A stretch of 64,000 bases of DNA. Source: Macrothele yani (Eukaryota; Arthropoda; Arachnida; Araneae; Macrothelidae). Both the position numbers and the translations under genes were made by a program. The stretch covers positions 103,738,021 through 103,802,020 of the forward strand of contig CM076991.1 in NCBI GenBank assembly GCA_039090855.1, in the 5' to 3' direction. The notes beneath the pieces are model-generated. The model saw nothing but the letters and a program-made list of their open reading frames with translations, was not told where the DNA came from and ran no database searches. Of the stretch, positions 53,805 through 64,000 are shown in pieces; within the stretch, counting starts at the first letter, position 1; every line of letters starts with the position of its first letter.

Positions 53805-54180
53805 CAAAATTTCTGTTGCTGTGTGTTGCTTAAACGTGGAAAGAACTATGTCTTTGTTTATTCACTGTATTTGGTGGATTTTCACTTTGAATTTAACTTA
53901 TATGATTACTATATAGCCAGTGCCGTTAATTCCGACCAGATAGAGACGTCTCAGTAGCTGAGCCCATGTTACGGATATATGATGTCAGAAGCTGACAGAA
54001 AAACACACATAGCGCCATGGATTGTTGGCTACCGTGGTGTAAGGCGGCTATATATATATATAAATTGCTCTCGGCTAGATATCGAGAGATCTGGGATTCG
54101 ATTCCCCAGCGGTGACCGAATAAAAAAAATTCGGTTGCTATGTGCTGCTAAAACGTGGAAAAAGCGATGTCCTTGTTTAG
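53805..54180 (+). mobile_element. family E SINE plus a fragment
   Basis: A 3' fragment at 53808-53865 (GTTGCTGTGTGTTGCTTAAACG) is followed by a fuller copy at 53970-54180. That copy has ATGATGTCAGAAGCTGACAG, GTGGTGTAAGGC, CTCGGCTAGATATCGAGAG, GGGATTCGATTCCCCAGC and AACGTGGAAAAAGCGATG. A TATA repeat of about 20 bp is inserted in the D-loop part (54050-54063), which should break the internal promoter. Confidence 0.7.
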
Positions 54181-56204
54181 AACTTTTCAATAATGCATTA
54201 TATACAAGGAGCTAGTCATAAGGATTGTGACGTAATTGTTTGTTACTGCGCAGCCGCAAGTATTTTTTAAAAGTCCAAATGTGTATATATTAATATCAGT
54301 AATGTGATTACGAAATGGGTAAGCATCTGAGTTAGGCTCTTTGCTCCTGAACATATTAGTCCACGGTGTTGGAAACATATATGGAGAGTTTTCGTTTTGT
54401 GTCGATTCGAAAGATCTAGTAAGCTTTTTAGTGTTAAATCTTTTATCTGATTGGATTATTTTAATTCAGCGTTCTTTTTATCGTGTAACGACCGCGATTT
54501 CAATCATTTTAGTAAATAATCACTGTTTGAGGTATAGTGCGCTGTAATCAATTCAATAATTAAACTGTTCAAATTATCAGTGTTTGAGAAATGCTATAAT
54601 TAAAAAAAAAATATTGTACTACCGGATAATTTACAAAATACTTCCACCAAAACTGAAATTATATAACAGTAGCAAGAACTTTTCCATTACAGATACGCTT
54701 AATGTTTGGTTTCATAGTAAGATAAAAGTTTTTTCACGGGTATCAGAACCCATGCCAGTTTTCGCAAACAGTAGCTAATCTCATCAACTGCTTTATAACT
54801 TTATTTTTCATTGATTTCTTTCAGTAATCCTTTTCGTAGGGATAAAGCCTTCCATATCAAATGTCAAAGATAAATATGGATACATGATGAAACGGGAGTT
54901 AAATAACTGTAACCTGAAATATATTAGGCACTTGGTTGCCATGTTTTCTAACAATACTGTGGAGTTGTAAAGGCTACACTTCGTACATGACTTGAAAGGC
55001 TGGTTTCTGAATAAAAGTTAAACTTAAATTTATTCACTTTAAAAAAGGATTCGTTGTTGTTCATTATTTTAAAATGCTTATTCTATTGAATAACCAATCT
55101 TTCAAGCCAGCGGCAAAGATGAACTTAGACAAAAACAATGGAATGGAATTTTTGAATAGAATGAACGCGGTATATGAAACAAAGAAAGTGTGATAATGTA
55201 AAACGTTCATTTATTGGGACGTAAAATCTTGTTGTAATCGGATTATAATGTATCCTACATTTTTTGTCCTAAAGAATAATTTGCCTTACAGTGAAAAATA
55301 TGTTCAAAATTTTCATCGTAGTTAACTGTATCTAGTATACAATGGAATTTTTTCAATAGATTAAAAATATCAGACCTCTTTTATGTAATTAATAGGAAAA
55401 ACATAAAAACTGAAACATATAGCAAAGATCATTTTTCAGTGGAACTGTTGCTATTCTTGCTAATTAAAGTACGGTAACATGACGCGTACTTTTTTCTTGT
55501 GAACTGCAAAAAGCAATTTTGTTCTGGTATAATCCAAGAGAAAAAATTGTAAAGAAACGTGAATGGCCATCAATATATTTCAGAAATAATATTCCAACAT
55601 ACCTTGATGAAATGTCTTGTAACACATGAATAAATGCCACGTGGTATTTTTTCATTCCGCCATATACGTTCTTTTGTTCATTCATTTCTTACGTATCTAC
55701 TACATATTCAAAAGAGGGTTATTTGCATTATAATGAAATATTCCTATAGCAATAAACTATGAATAAACCTTGTGAGAAAATGGAAAGCAAAATCTGTACA
55801 ATATCAGCAACAAAGGGGGAAGGACAAGGAGACAGAAATTGAAAAACATTCCCGCCTTCCAGGGTGAAAGAGGGAGCCAATTTTTTGTGAGTATTGTGAT
55901 ACCAATCATTATAACTTTAGATACCAGATTTTTTTTTTTTAATTTGGAATTTCCCTCCCCTAATTGTCGGAGCTCAGGAATTCAAGATATAAACATGCCA
56001 ATTCGTTTCCTCCATTCGGGCAAAAGAAATATTTTCGTTAGTTTCGAAGATACTGCATACACAGAAAGGAGATTGAAAACTAGCCTTACTATTATGAAAT
56101 GAAAAAAAAAAAAAGGAGTTGATTGAATGGTTCATGCATCAGCACTTCACGCCACAGCAAGAACATCAGCTGAAGGCGCTCCTTCTCGAAAAGAAACTAA
56201 GCAA
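54181..56204. other. AT-rich DNA, no gene recognised
   Basis: Only short chance frames and homopolymer runs (for example T at 55930-55940, A at 56103-56114). I see no TE protein and no repeat ends. Confidence 0.45.
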
Positions 56205-56794
56205 AAAAAGTTAATAAAATCATGCAATGCATTGCTTAGGATACGCTTTCCAACATACCAGAAATCATTACTCAGGTTATGAGAATAATGGCTGTGGAAT
56301 AAATCTCGGTCCTGTGCCCTGAACTTTGATCCCATTTCGATGATATTAAACAGAATTGGTTCAGTATACCTCCAGAACAACATGCCAACGTTTGGTCGCA
56401 ATAGAAGCATTTTTAGTCACGTTATGAGGATAATGGCTGTGGAATAAACTTCGCTCCTGTGCCCTGACCTTTGACCTCATTTCGATTATATTTAACAAAA
56501 TCGGTTCAGTATATCTCCGAAACAACATGATAAAGTTTTGTCGCAATCGATGCATTCTTACGTACGTTATGGCGCATGAGGTCGATGGAATGGATCCCGC
56601 TCCGATGTCCTGACATTTGACCACATTTCGTACATTTTCAATAGGGTTCGTCCCCAGGTTGTCCCTTACCACATACTAAAATTTCATCGAAATGGAACCA
56701 TTTTTACGCGAGTTATCGTTCGGACAGGCAGAGAAATAGACGGACGGACAAAGCTGGAGCATATACGCTTCTTCAACCTACGGTTGAAAAGCGT
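56205..56794 (-). repeat. dispersed repeat family D (copy 4), inverted
   Basis: A minus-strand copy: the terminal hairpin at 56765-56794 (ACGCTTCTTCAACCTACGG then TTGAAAAGCGT), subunits with TGATCCCATTTCGATGATAT and GAACAACATG, and the far end ATACGCTTTCCAACATACC at 56240-56258 followed by conserved flank GCAATGCATTGC. Confidence 0.8.
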
Positions 56795-57497
56795 GAAAAT
56801 GAATTCATGCATAACGGCTAGCTTACCAGAACGGAAACCATGAGATGCGGATTCGATACCCGCTCCTCGGGCGATGCCATTTTTCAATTTCTTTTCGTGT
56901 GTGATTCATGTTACATGATGAATAGTAATTACAGGCAATTCAGATTCATCTGTTAATAATTCTTCCGTATTTCTACGAGTTATGAGAACAGTATGTCTTC
57001 CACAGAATTTGCAAGTGTTGATGTTTTGGACAGGAATTGAATTTTTTTACCAAAGGAGTAAATTGCAGCTGTCAAATTCACGAACATGCATGGATAAAGC
57101 AGATGTAAGATGAAAGAGTAACACCTGTAGGACATGCGTACATGTATTTCTGCAGCCAGCTAGTGTGTAATATCTTCTACTACATATCGGATTATCTAGT
57201 CGTAATTTTTATCCATCAGTCTATGGAGAAGTTTGCTGGTTGACATGCTAAAAACATTGAAAGCTTCTCTTTATGACTTAAAAACCGTGATTCTTACTTT
57301 CTCAAGAAAAAGTCGTTTCTAAAATAAGAATGATTAAACTGATTCACTATGTCGCCTGCTCTGTTGAAACCACTAGAAATTTATTTAGTCCAACATTCAG
57401 CTTCTAGATTTTATAATAGAATCGCTTAAATGGGTTGTGAATTTGACTTTACGCTACGTAACGAAAACATGTCCAAAGCTTCAGCTTTAACTTAACT
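56795..57497. other. spacer with weak tRNA-like stretch
   Basis: CTAGCTTACCAGAACGG and GCGGATTCGATACCCGC at 56818-56870 look like eroded A and B boxes of a SINE head. The rest is unassigned. Confidence 0.35.
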
Positions 57498-57701
57498 TGG
57501 CCATCCTGGTTGCGCAGTGGTCTAAGCAATGGCCTCTGGTCACTCGTCCGAAAGGAGTCCGGGCTCGAATCCCGTGAGGCATGGATGTTGTTTTTGTCTT
57601 ACGGCACTGATGGCTCGCTTCCTTTCCCTGGAGTCAGTGATCCTAAATTAGGGACGGGAGACTGCTTATAGTACATTATTGAATTGCTCATGGTGATCGT
57701 T
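57498..57701 (+). mobile_element. tRNA-derived SINE, family B (copy 5), interrupted
   Basis: Contains TGGTTGCGCAGTGGTCTAAG (A box), GGTCCGGGCTCGAATCCC-like B box, AAATTAGGGACGGGAGACTG and TTGAATTGCTCATGGTGATC. Its final part, TCGTTAAACCTCCAATCAAG and the A run, is displaced to 58038-58061 by the family A insertion. Confidence 0.85.
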
Positions 57702-58024
57702 GGGCCGCGGGTGGCCTAGTGAGCAACGTTCGTGATTGCCACAGAAAGGACCTCAGGTTCGATCCCAAGCAGGTACGAACGCTCGATCCACTAAATATCC
57801 GCCGTGCGTCGGATGGGCACGTTAAGCCGTCGGACCCCGGGTACTGGCTCCCCGGTAATAAATAAGGGCGTCTTTCTCCCCCTTTCTACTTACCTTCCGT
57901 GTCACTTTCCTTTCGGGCACTCTAGCCCAAATCTCCTACCTTCCTATTTCTAAGGGTTGCTTAAGACCTGGGGTCAGACACTCTCTTCCTAAAATCCTGT
58001 ACATATGATCATGATCATCATCAT
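57702..58024 (+). mobile_element. tRNA-derived SINE, family A (copy 3), nested in family B
   Basis: Starts GGGCCGCGGGTGGCCTAGTG, has CAGGTTCGATCCCAAGCAGG (B box), body GGGCACTCTAGCCCAAATCTCC, and ends in an ATGATCATGATCATCATCAT tail. It is flanked by CATGGTGATCGTT (57689-57701) and CATGGTAGTCGTT (58025-58037), a 13-bp target duplication with two mismatches. Confidence 0.88.
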
Positions 58025-58061
58025 CATGGTAGTCGTTAAACCTCCAATCAAGAAAAAAAAA

Positions 58062-58195
58062 TTAACTTGTAGCTCTAATGAAATGAATTTAACTAAAAGA
58101 CTTAACTTTTCGTCAAACCCAAATTACTTCCCAGTTATTTGTATCAGCTGAAAACCTTAACGAATCATATGTGTCCCTTCAACAATACGTCCACG
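58062..58195. other. short spacer
   Basis: Nothing recognised. Confidence 0.4.
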
Positions 58196-58415
58196 ATTCT
58201 TTTTTTGTTTAAAGGTTTAACGACCACCGTGAGCAACTCAGTGGGCTATAAGCATTCGCCAGTTCTTAATTTAGAGCCACTGGTTCCAGGGAAGGGAGAG
58301 CGCCAGCGCCGTAAGACAAACACAACACCCATGCCTCACTGGGATTCGAACCCAGACCGGTCTCGGGCACACGGTCTCAAGCCAGCGCTTAGACCACTGC
58401 GCCACTGGAGCGGCA
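58196..58415 (-). mobile_element. tRNA-derived SINE, family B (copy 6)
   Basis: Minus strand; the tail is at 58199-58216 (T-rich on plus). Shares GGTTTAACGACCACCGTGAG, GGGCTATAAGCATTCGCC, the B box complement GGGATTCGAACCCAGACC and the A-box complement CGCTTAGACCACTGCGCCAC. Confidence 0.86.
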
Positions 58416-58760
58416 TGCCGGATTCAATGAAAAAGTCTGCTAACAGGTTTCCAAAGCCCCTTCTTTACTCTTCAACACTTCAAAGCCGGGTTTTTACTGC
58501 AGTATGAATTTTTGAATTTGGACTAGTAATTTCAGAGATATGATGTCCACAGGCGGACAGACGAGCGAACAGACGGACATGTTAATGCCATATCTACGCA
58601 CTTTTGATGATATGCATCTTCTCCGATAGTAGTAAACTAACTCCCAATTAAAAAATTCCGATGTAACGAAAATAAGTAACGGAAGTAGTCAAAAACATTG
58701 TTGCATTCTGATTCCATGAAGTGATGCAGCTATAGTTAATTTCATTGTTACTTAACAATA
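58416..58760. other. spacer with satellite-like motif
   Basis: GGACTAGTAATTTCAGAGAT followed by a CGGACAGACG run at 58518-58580 resembles the end of the 20-22 kb satellite. No gene is seen. Confidence 0.4.
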
Positions 58761-59976
58761 TACACTATCTACCAACAAGTAATTGGACACCCCTGCAATC
58801 GACGATATCTGCGGTCCTGATACACGTCACGGCGCCGCCGTTAAATATCGTGTGGGAAACAACAACGCAACCAATCGCATGCAAGATGCCACGCAGTTCG
58901 GAGCTCTCTGATTTCGAGAAAGGTGTAATCGTCGGGTATCACAGAAATGGCCGATCCATACGTGACATATCCAGCGAGTTGAAGTACCCAAAATCGACAG
59001 TGGCCTACGTGATTGACAAGTGGAAGATGAGAGGTGACTGTTGGAATGTGCCCCGACCCGGCAGACACACAAAACTGGGAGTTAGAGACCGACCGGTGCT
59101 GGCCAGAGAAATTCGGAAGAACCGCACCAAATCGATGGGCCACATCCGCGAGGAGTTCCAACAGGCATCCGGGAGTGTTCTTTCGATGAATACCATCCGT
59201 AAGGAAGCCCATCTGCTCGGTTTTAATGGACGTGCTGCCGCCGACAAGCCTTTGATCACCAAGTCCAATAGCGCTGCTCGGCTAACGTGGTGCAAAGAAC
59301 GTCGACAGTGGATCGTTGAACAGTGGAAACAGGTTCTTTGGAGGGACGAATCAAGGTTCACCCTCTACCGTTTGGATGGCAGGGTCTGGGTCTGGCGTTT
59401 GCCTGGAGAACGCCTCCTGCCGGAATGTATTGTGCCAACTGTGAAGTTCGGCGGCGGTGGAATTATGCTATGGGGGTGTTTCTCCTGGTATGGCACGGGA
59501 CCCTTGGTCGCAATTCCGGGTAGACTCAACGCCGAGACCTACTGCACCATTTTGGATGACCATGCGCTTCTTACGTCGGGGCAGTTTTACTGGGTGGACC
59601 CATGTTACTTTCAGGATGACAATGTCACCTGTCATGTTGCGAGGTCTACCATGGCTTGGTATGGTGACAATGGGGTTAATCGAATGGACTGGCCTGCGCA
59701 GAGCTCGGACCATAACCCTATCGAGCACCTCTGGTACGAGTTGGAGCTTAAGGGGTACCCCCACCGTGCGAAATCGGTGAAGGAACTGACCTGTCTTCTC
59801 CAAGCCGAGTGAAAGAAAATACCGCTAGCCGTCATACAACGCCTGTTTAAGAGTATGCCCCGGAGGGTCGCAGCTGTAATCGCCGCTCGTGGAGGCTTCA
59901 CCAACTATTGAAGGTGAATAAACTTCGTTTTCCTTTGCTATTACAGGTGTCCAATTACTTGTTGGTAGATAGTGTA
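58761..59976 (+). mobile_element. Tc1-like transposon, nearly intact
   Basis: A 1216-bp element between TA dinucleotides with perfect terminal inverted repeats of about 31 bp: CACTATCTACCAACAAGTAA then TTGGACACC at the left and its exact complement at the right. It contains one long transposase frame. This is the youngest-looking transposon in the window. Confidence 0.95.
58886..59812 (+). CDS. Tc1-like DD34E transposase, C-terminally truncated by one stop
   Basis: The start is set at the ATG at 58886 ([20 protein letters not shown]), since the longer frame from 58745 begins outside the left terminal repeat. The protein is 308 residues. Residues 1-110 form the paired HTH DNA-binding region with GRPR-like PRPGRHTKL (57-64). 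The catalytic triad is complete: Asp154 (LWRDESRF), Asp245 (FQDDN) and Glu280 (HNPIEHLW), with exactly 34 residues between the last two. It stops at TGA 59810-59812. The same frame continues KKIPLAVIQRLFKSMPRRVA to AARGGFTNY, ending at 59911, so one TGG-to-TGA change probably removed 33 codons. Activity of the shortened protein is uncertain. Confidence 0.9.
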   Translation: MPRSSELSDFEKGVIVGYHRNGRSIRDISSELKYPKSTVAYVIDKWKMRGDCWNVPRPGRHTKLGVRDRPVLAREIRKNRTKSMGHIREEFQQASGSVLSMNTIRKEAHLLGFNGRAAADKPLITKSNSAARLTWCKERRQWIVEQWKQVLWRDESRFTLYRLDGRVWVWRLPGERLLPECIVPTVKFGGGGIMLWGCFSWYGTGPLVAIPGRLNAETYCTILDDHALLTSGQFYWVDPCYFQDDNVTCHVARSTMAWYGDNGVNRMDWPAQSSDHNPIEHLWYELELKGYPHRAKSVKELTCLLQAE

Positions 59977-61781
59977 TTTTACTAAACTATCGCCGAACAT
60001 TATTTCATCACGTTTTACCTAAACGTAACGATATCTCATTGCAATCTGCGTTTACAAGAACCTTACGCTTAATTTGATAAAAGCCATTGCAAAACTGCAT
60101 TTTTCATGCTATGAAAACGGTGCGTCGTAGCGAAGTTTGGCTTCCTCTCGACTCCTCAGGGCGGTGCTGGGAAGGGAGAATACCTGTTATTGACGAGAGC
60201 TTCATAATGATGAATAACACGATGGGGTATATACTGTAGATATCCAAGTCCAAAAGTTACTAATCCCCTCACTAACACACTTGCGTATCAGCTTTTCTCT
60301 GTATCTTGAGGTCAGATATCATCTTGCGCATGCGCAGATGGACTTTCATAGGTACTTCACTTTTCATTGGTGTCAGGGTCGTTTCTTATATTCTTCTGAA
60401 TCTGAATAATAATAATAATAATAGTAATAATACCTAAATAAAGAGACCTGGACATAGAAGTTACCCGATTATGGACTTAACACACAACGTAGTCCCCACT
60501 GTCATCGGGGCACTTGGAACAATGCCAAAAAAATTTATGAATCATTTTGAAAAATGGCAGCTTTCTGATATAGTACCTACAGAGCTGCTGAAGACAGCTT
60601 TACTTGGGACATTCTATTCTTGATTAGGTCTCCGGTGGAAACTAGTATCAGCTGAAAATCACCAGTCAATGATAATTTTGTTGTTTATGTTTGATTGTCA
60701 TATGCTGTGTTTCGTATATTTCGTATAAAGAAGATGATAATAATAGTAATAACAATAAATATTTTGTGATTTTGAAAAACTAAGCAGTTGAAATGCTTAC
60801 TATTGCCACCACCATAGTTTAGTAAACATTGACTTTTAGGACTCACATGCTTTTCTTTTGGTTTCACGACAATAAAGTTCATTAATCTACCTACCTAAGT
60901 ATCCGTTCAATGTCAGGAATTAGTAAACCTTACTGTTTATTGTTATGATTTAATTCCACTTAGTGTGTACCGGACTGTGGCTCGGCGTGGTCGAGTGTGT
61001 AATGTAATACGTTGTACGTAAATAAATGTACAGGGTGACTGTAAACTCCTTCAACAAAACAAGAGGGATGATAGTACACATCAACACGAACAATATTTGC
61101 GATGGAACTTAGGGCCGCATTCCACTCCTAGTGCCAGAAAAGAGTAAAGTTACACATCCACGTTGAAATTGAAACTTAATTTGATCGTTTTTAGCGAACA
61201 AAATTTAATGAAGTCCCCGGATTTAACGAGAGGTTGAAAAGCTGAGATGGCCACTTTTAACAAGCAAAGTAACAAAATTTGATGAAATTCCATATTTAAT
61301 GAGGAGGCGGAAATCTACTGCGCGCTATTCTAGAATAGAGGAATCAAATTCGAAGCATATAAGGTGAAATTATAAGAGCGTAGGGAAATCCTGGTGTGCT
61401 AGTCGAAGAATGGTAACAGGAAATCAATGGGAAAGGAATACGTCAAATGCTCAACAAGAGAGTTGCGCAAGAGACTCTCCCGGCCGACCATTCGAAGGGT
61501 GTATCGCGTTAGCAGAGTTGAAAGCAGCCCACCTACTCACATGTAAAAAGAAAATGAATGGGATTCACGCACATTAAAGTGGATTTCTGGGAGACAGTTG
61601 GAGAGAGAGGAATATACGAGTAATGGAATAGGGGTGTTACCGGAAGGAAAACAGGAAATAACAATCCTGGAATAGTGCCCATTTCCCCTTTCACCCTCCA
61701 AGTGAGCGTTGCACTGGGACGATTGGTGCGGGTTTTGCTCCATGTATGTTGTGCAGTAAAAATTTCAGTCAGTCTTACGTT
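59977..61781. other. unassigned region
   Basis: An (AAT)n microsatellite lies at about 60405-60432 and a second short run at 60733-60755. ACAAAATTTAATGAAGTCCC at 61198 resembles sequence near 63560, so a dispersed repeat is possible. No coding similarity was recognised. Confidence 0.4.
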
Positions 61782-61928
61782 ACTAAGTAAATGTTGATTT
61801 CGTGTTTACGTTGAATTTCTGTGTTGATTTCCGCCGTCTTTACACGATCATTATTCTAAAAACAGATTCAAATAAACACATTTGACTGTTTAGATGATTT
61901 ATTGAATTCATATAGAAGACATTAGAAC

Positions 61929-61957
61929 TTTCAGGCCCGCAACGGACACATCTTCAG
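61929..61957 (-). ncRNA. hammerhead-ribozyme-like core (left arm)
   Basis: The minus strand reads CTGAAGA, a helix-forming GTGTCC-GTTGC-GGGCC, then TGAAAG. This is the inverted copy of the core at 63249, with one helix II mismatch. Confidence 0.5.
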
Positions 61958-62149
61958 ATGTTATTAACAGAATGGAACTGAGCATGATTTAAATACATTA
62001 ATGTTATGTGGTTTCCTTGATATTGTGACCTGCTCGTGATGGACATCATGTCTCGTGAAAGGTTTGTTAACATCGATAAATATATTACGTGTGAATCAAC
62101 GTATTAAAAACTATGTTTGAAGGAAATAATTGGTGTAAGTCTCTACATG

Positions 62150-62471
62150 TTATAACTCATTAAGCACCGTTTTCCAAGGTAAAGGGATGTGACAAGGAGT
62201 ATCATCATTGCAGCATTCTTCACCATATTTATGAATAAATAGACTTTCTAGTAGTAGGATTGATGCTTTTGAGTATGGCGTGGCGAGGATGTTGGCTTCG
62301 TTCCAGCATGGGTAATGAGATCCTTTGCATGATAGCCACGATAGGGAAGTCCTTGATGAGTTTGTCTTTATGTTATATTGGTGCTCTTTTAAACGAGTTT
62401 TTAATGAGCGAAGTGTAGATCCAACATATATACGATCTTCATCATCAATGTCTATTGTCTTCATTGGGATG
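62150..62471 (-). pseudogene. PLE GIY-YIG domain, left inverted arm
   Basis: Minus strand from 62471: MKTIDIDDEDRIYVGSTLRS, LKTRLKEHQYNIKTNSSRTS and ESLFIHKYGEECCNDDTPCH, ending PWKTVLNEL-stop at 62150. It is the GIY-YIG C-terminal part only; the upstream GVYVIP half-motif is cut off at the palindrome junction. Confidence 0.85.
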
Positions 62472-63056
62472 ACATCTCATCATGCCTACTCCGATGACAT
62501 CGTTAATTCTATAGTAAAGAAAACGAAACGCACATTAGATACCACATTAATAAAAGATCACAGACCAGTTAAATATGTGGGATCACTTCCATACATTCCC
62601 AGCATCATCAATATACTCAAAAACGTTTGTCACCGTCACAATATTGGCTTTCGAGTACGAACACACAAAGTACTTTCAGGAATAAAAAATGATAGAGATG
62701 TTGTTCCTTTGGACAACCGATATGGAGTATATGTCATCCCAATGAAGACAATAGACAATGAAGATGAAGATCGTATATATGTTGGATCTACACTTCGCTC
62801 ATTAAAAACTCGTCTAAAAGAGCACCAATATAACATAAAGACAAACTCATCAAGGACTTCCCTATCAAGGCTATCATGCAAAGGATCTCATTACACATGC
62901 TGGAACGAATCTAACATCCTCGCCACGCCCTACTCAAAAGCATCAATCCTACTACTAGAAAGTCTATTTATTCACAAATATGGTGAAGAATGCTGCAATG
63001 ATGATACTCCTTGTCACATCCCTTTATCTTGGAAAACGGTGCTTAATGAGTTATAA
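62472..63056 (+). pseudogene. PLE C-terminal protein with GIY-YIG endonuclease
   Basis: An open plus-strand frame. It includes SDDIVNSIVKKTKRTLDTTL, PYIPSIINILKNVCHRHNIG and FRVRTHKVLSGIKNDRDVVP (linker after RT), then NRYGVYVIPMKTIDNEDEDR, IYVGSTLRSLKTRLKEHQYN (the GIY-YIG nuclease; Arg and Glu of RxxxH/EH region present) and ESLFIHKYGEECCNDD, ending at 63054-63056. Codons before 62472 in the same frame come from the antisense of the left arm. PLE proteins combine RT and this nuclease to retrotranspose; with RT missing this copy cannot move itself. Confidence 0.87.
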
Positions 63057-63248
63057 CATGTAGAGACTTACACCAATTATTTCCTTCAAACATAGTTTTT
63101 AATACGTTGCTTGACACGTAATATATTTATCGATGTTAACAAACCTTTCACGAGATATGATGTCCATCACGAGAAGGTCACAATATCAAGAAAACCACAT
63201 AACATTAATGTATTTAAATCATGCTCAGTTCCATTCTGTTAATAACAT

Positions 63249-63279
63249 CTGAAGATGGGTCCGTTGCGGGCCTGAAAGT
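63249..63279 (+). ncRNA. hammerhead-ribozyme-like core (right arm)
   Basis: CTGAAGA fits the conserved CUGANGA. GGGTCC and GGGCCT can pair over 6 bp with loop GTTGC as helix II, followed directly by GAAA. PLEs are known to carry minimal hammerhead motifs in their terminal repeats. Helices I and III were not resolved. Confidence 0.55.
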
Positions 63280-63404
63280 TCTAATGTCTTCTATATGAAT
63301 TCAATAAATCATCTAAACAGTCAAATGTGTTTATTTGAATCTGTTTTTAGAATAATGATCGTGTACAGACGGCGAAAATCAACACAGAAATTCAGTCTTA
63401 CGTT

Positions 63405-64000
63405 GCCGTAAAGTTAAATATGCTTGAAAAGTTTCATTAATTAACTATAGTACTAATATAGTTAATTAATTTAGTTATTAACATATATTATACTATATCC
63501 ACGTAAGCAAATTTTTGCACGGTAAAAATTTTTACACAAAACCGGCTTTAATAAGCGGCCGGATTTAATGAAGGTTTCCGGCGGTTAAAGTTCCTCGTTA
63601 TAAACGCGCTCTGTTTTATATTAATGCTGCACTGAAATTAATCCTTAAACTTGGTTACATTTTTGTACGTGGAATTAAATTATTTAATTAAATGATTTTA
63701 AATTTAAAACGGAGTTGAATAAAAAGTGACAAATATGAATTTTGAAATTTTGCACATGGAGTGAGTGCAAGGTAGGAAAAAAATTAAACCATCGGTTATC
63801 CCTCCTCTGATTAAAAAGTAAGCCCTATTCAGCTCCCCCACACCCCAATGTTCTTAATCTAGTGACACCACGAAGTTATTAAACCCTGTACCCCCTTTTT
63901 TTCGCTAAAGAAACACATTGAGACAACAGGTCATTAAAAGTATATGCAGTATAATCACTCATGTCTTATTTCCTAAGGTAGTTTGTTCCGTGCGAAAGCT
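63405..64000. other. AT-rich DNA, no gene recognised
   Basis: CCGGATTTAATGAAGG and CCTCGTTATAAACGCGCTCTG at 63560-63611 resemble decayed pogo/Tigger-type terminal sequence. Otherwise nothing is seen. Confidence 0.35.

Larger units (their letters stand above)
61782..63392. mobile_element. Penelope-like element inserted as an inverted (palindromic) pair
   Basis: Two partial PLE copies face each other, 61813-62471 (minus) and about 62735-63392 (plus), as near-identical inverted repeats around a 264-bp centre. The centre belongs to the plus copy. The whole unit is flanked by the exact 12-bp duplication CAGTCTTACGTT at 61770-61781 and 63393-63404, so it entered the genome in one event. Both arms encode the GIY-YIG domain and end in hammerhead-like sequence. 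The RT domain is missing from both. Confidence 0.88.

Overview
The window looks like intergenic, repeat-saturated DNA from a metazoan genome, most probably an arthropod. The evidence is the mix of mariner and Tc1 transposons, RTE-type LINEs with ATG-repeat tails, Penelope-like elements (PLEs) with GIY-YIG domains, several tRNA-derived SINE families and long satellites. I could not place it to species. I saw no convincing host gene exon and no bacterial-type gene organisation; every recognisable coding stretch belongs to a transposable element (TE).

Layout. 0-5 kb: an RTE 3' end, a PLE GIY-YIG remnant, SINEs, a miniature LTR element (T2a), a piggyBac-like MITE and a 163-bp tandem triplication. 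5.2-8.2 kb: a 3-kb mariner (M1) with two internal tandem arrays and an inserted miniature LTR element (T1a). 8.6-14.3 kb: a Tc1 relic, a second T1 copy (T1b), an ORF1 relic and SINEs. 14.6-17.8 kb: a CT-rich satellite. 17.8-25.1 kb: four Tc1 relics, a three-part (ABC) satellite, repeat family D and an ORF1 with a zinc knuckle. 27.6-32 kb: a LINE RT relic, a Tc1 and mariner M2. 32-34.1 kb: a 34-bp minisatellite. 34.5-37.6 kb: two convergent RTE copies. 38.3-41 kb: repeat D, a PLE relic and a foldback element. 41.5-46.9 kb: mariner M3 with a fourfold internal repeat, then T2b, whose interior is about 38 copies of a 66-bp unit, then an inverted SINE pair. 48-53.5 kb: RTE copy R4, mariner M4 and a PLE RT relic. 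56-60 kb: repeat D, nested SINEs and a nearly intact Tc1. 61.8-63.4 kb: a palindromic PLE insertion with hammerhead-ribozyme-like cores.

The most interesting system is a family of terminal-repeat-in-miniature (TRIM-like) LTR elements, T1a, T1b, T2a and T2b. They are non-coding, with about 135-165 bp LTRs, a Lys-type primer binding site directly after the 5' LTR and a purine tract before the 3' LTR. Each LTR carries a tRNA-like sequence with A and B boxes, and acceptor and T stems that pair in the best copies. This resembles the plant Cassandra elements, whose LTRs carry 5S rRNA sequence. One copy has amplified an internal hairpin unit from 1 to about 38 copies between its LTRs. A second theme is repeated tandem amplification of internal TE segments (52, 66, 129, 163 and 206 bp units) in unrelated elements.

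All coordinates and translations were read by eye. Family boundaries without matching target-site duplications (TSDs) or terminal inverted repeats (TIRs) are approximate.
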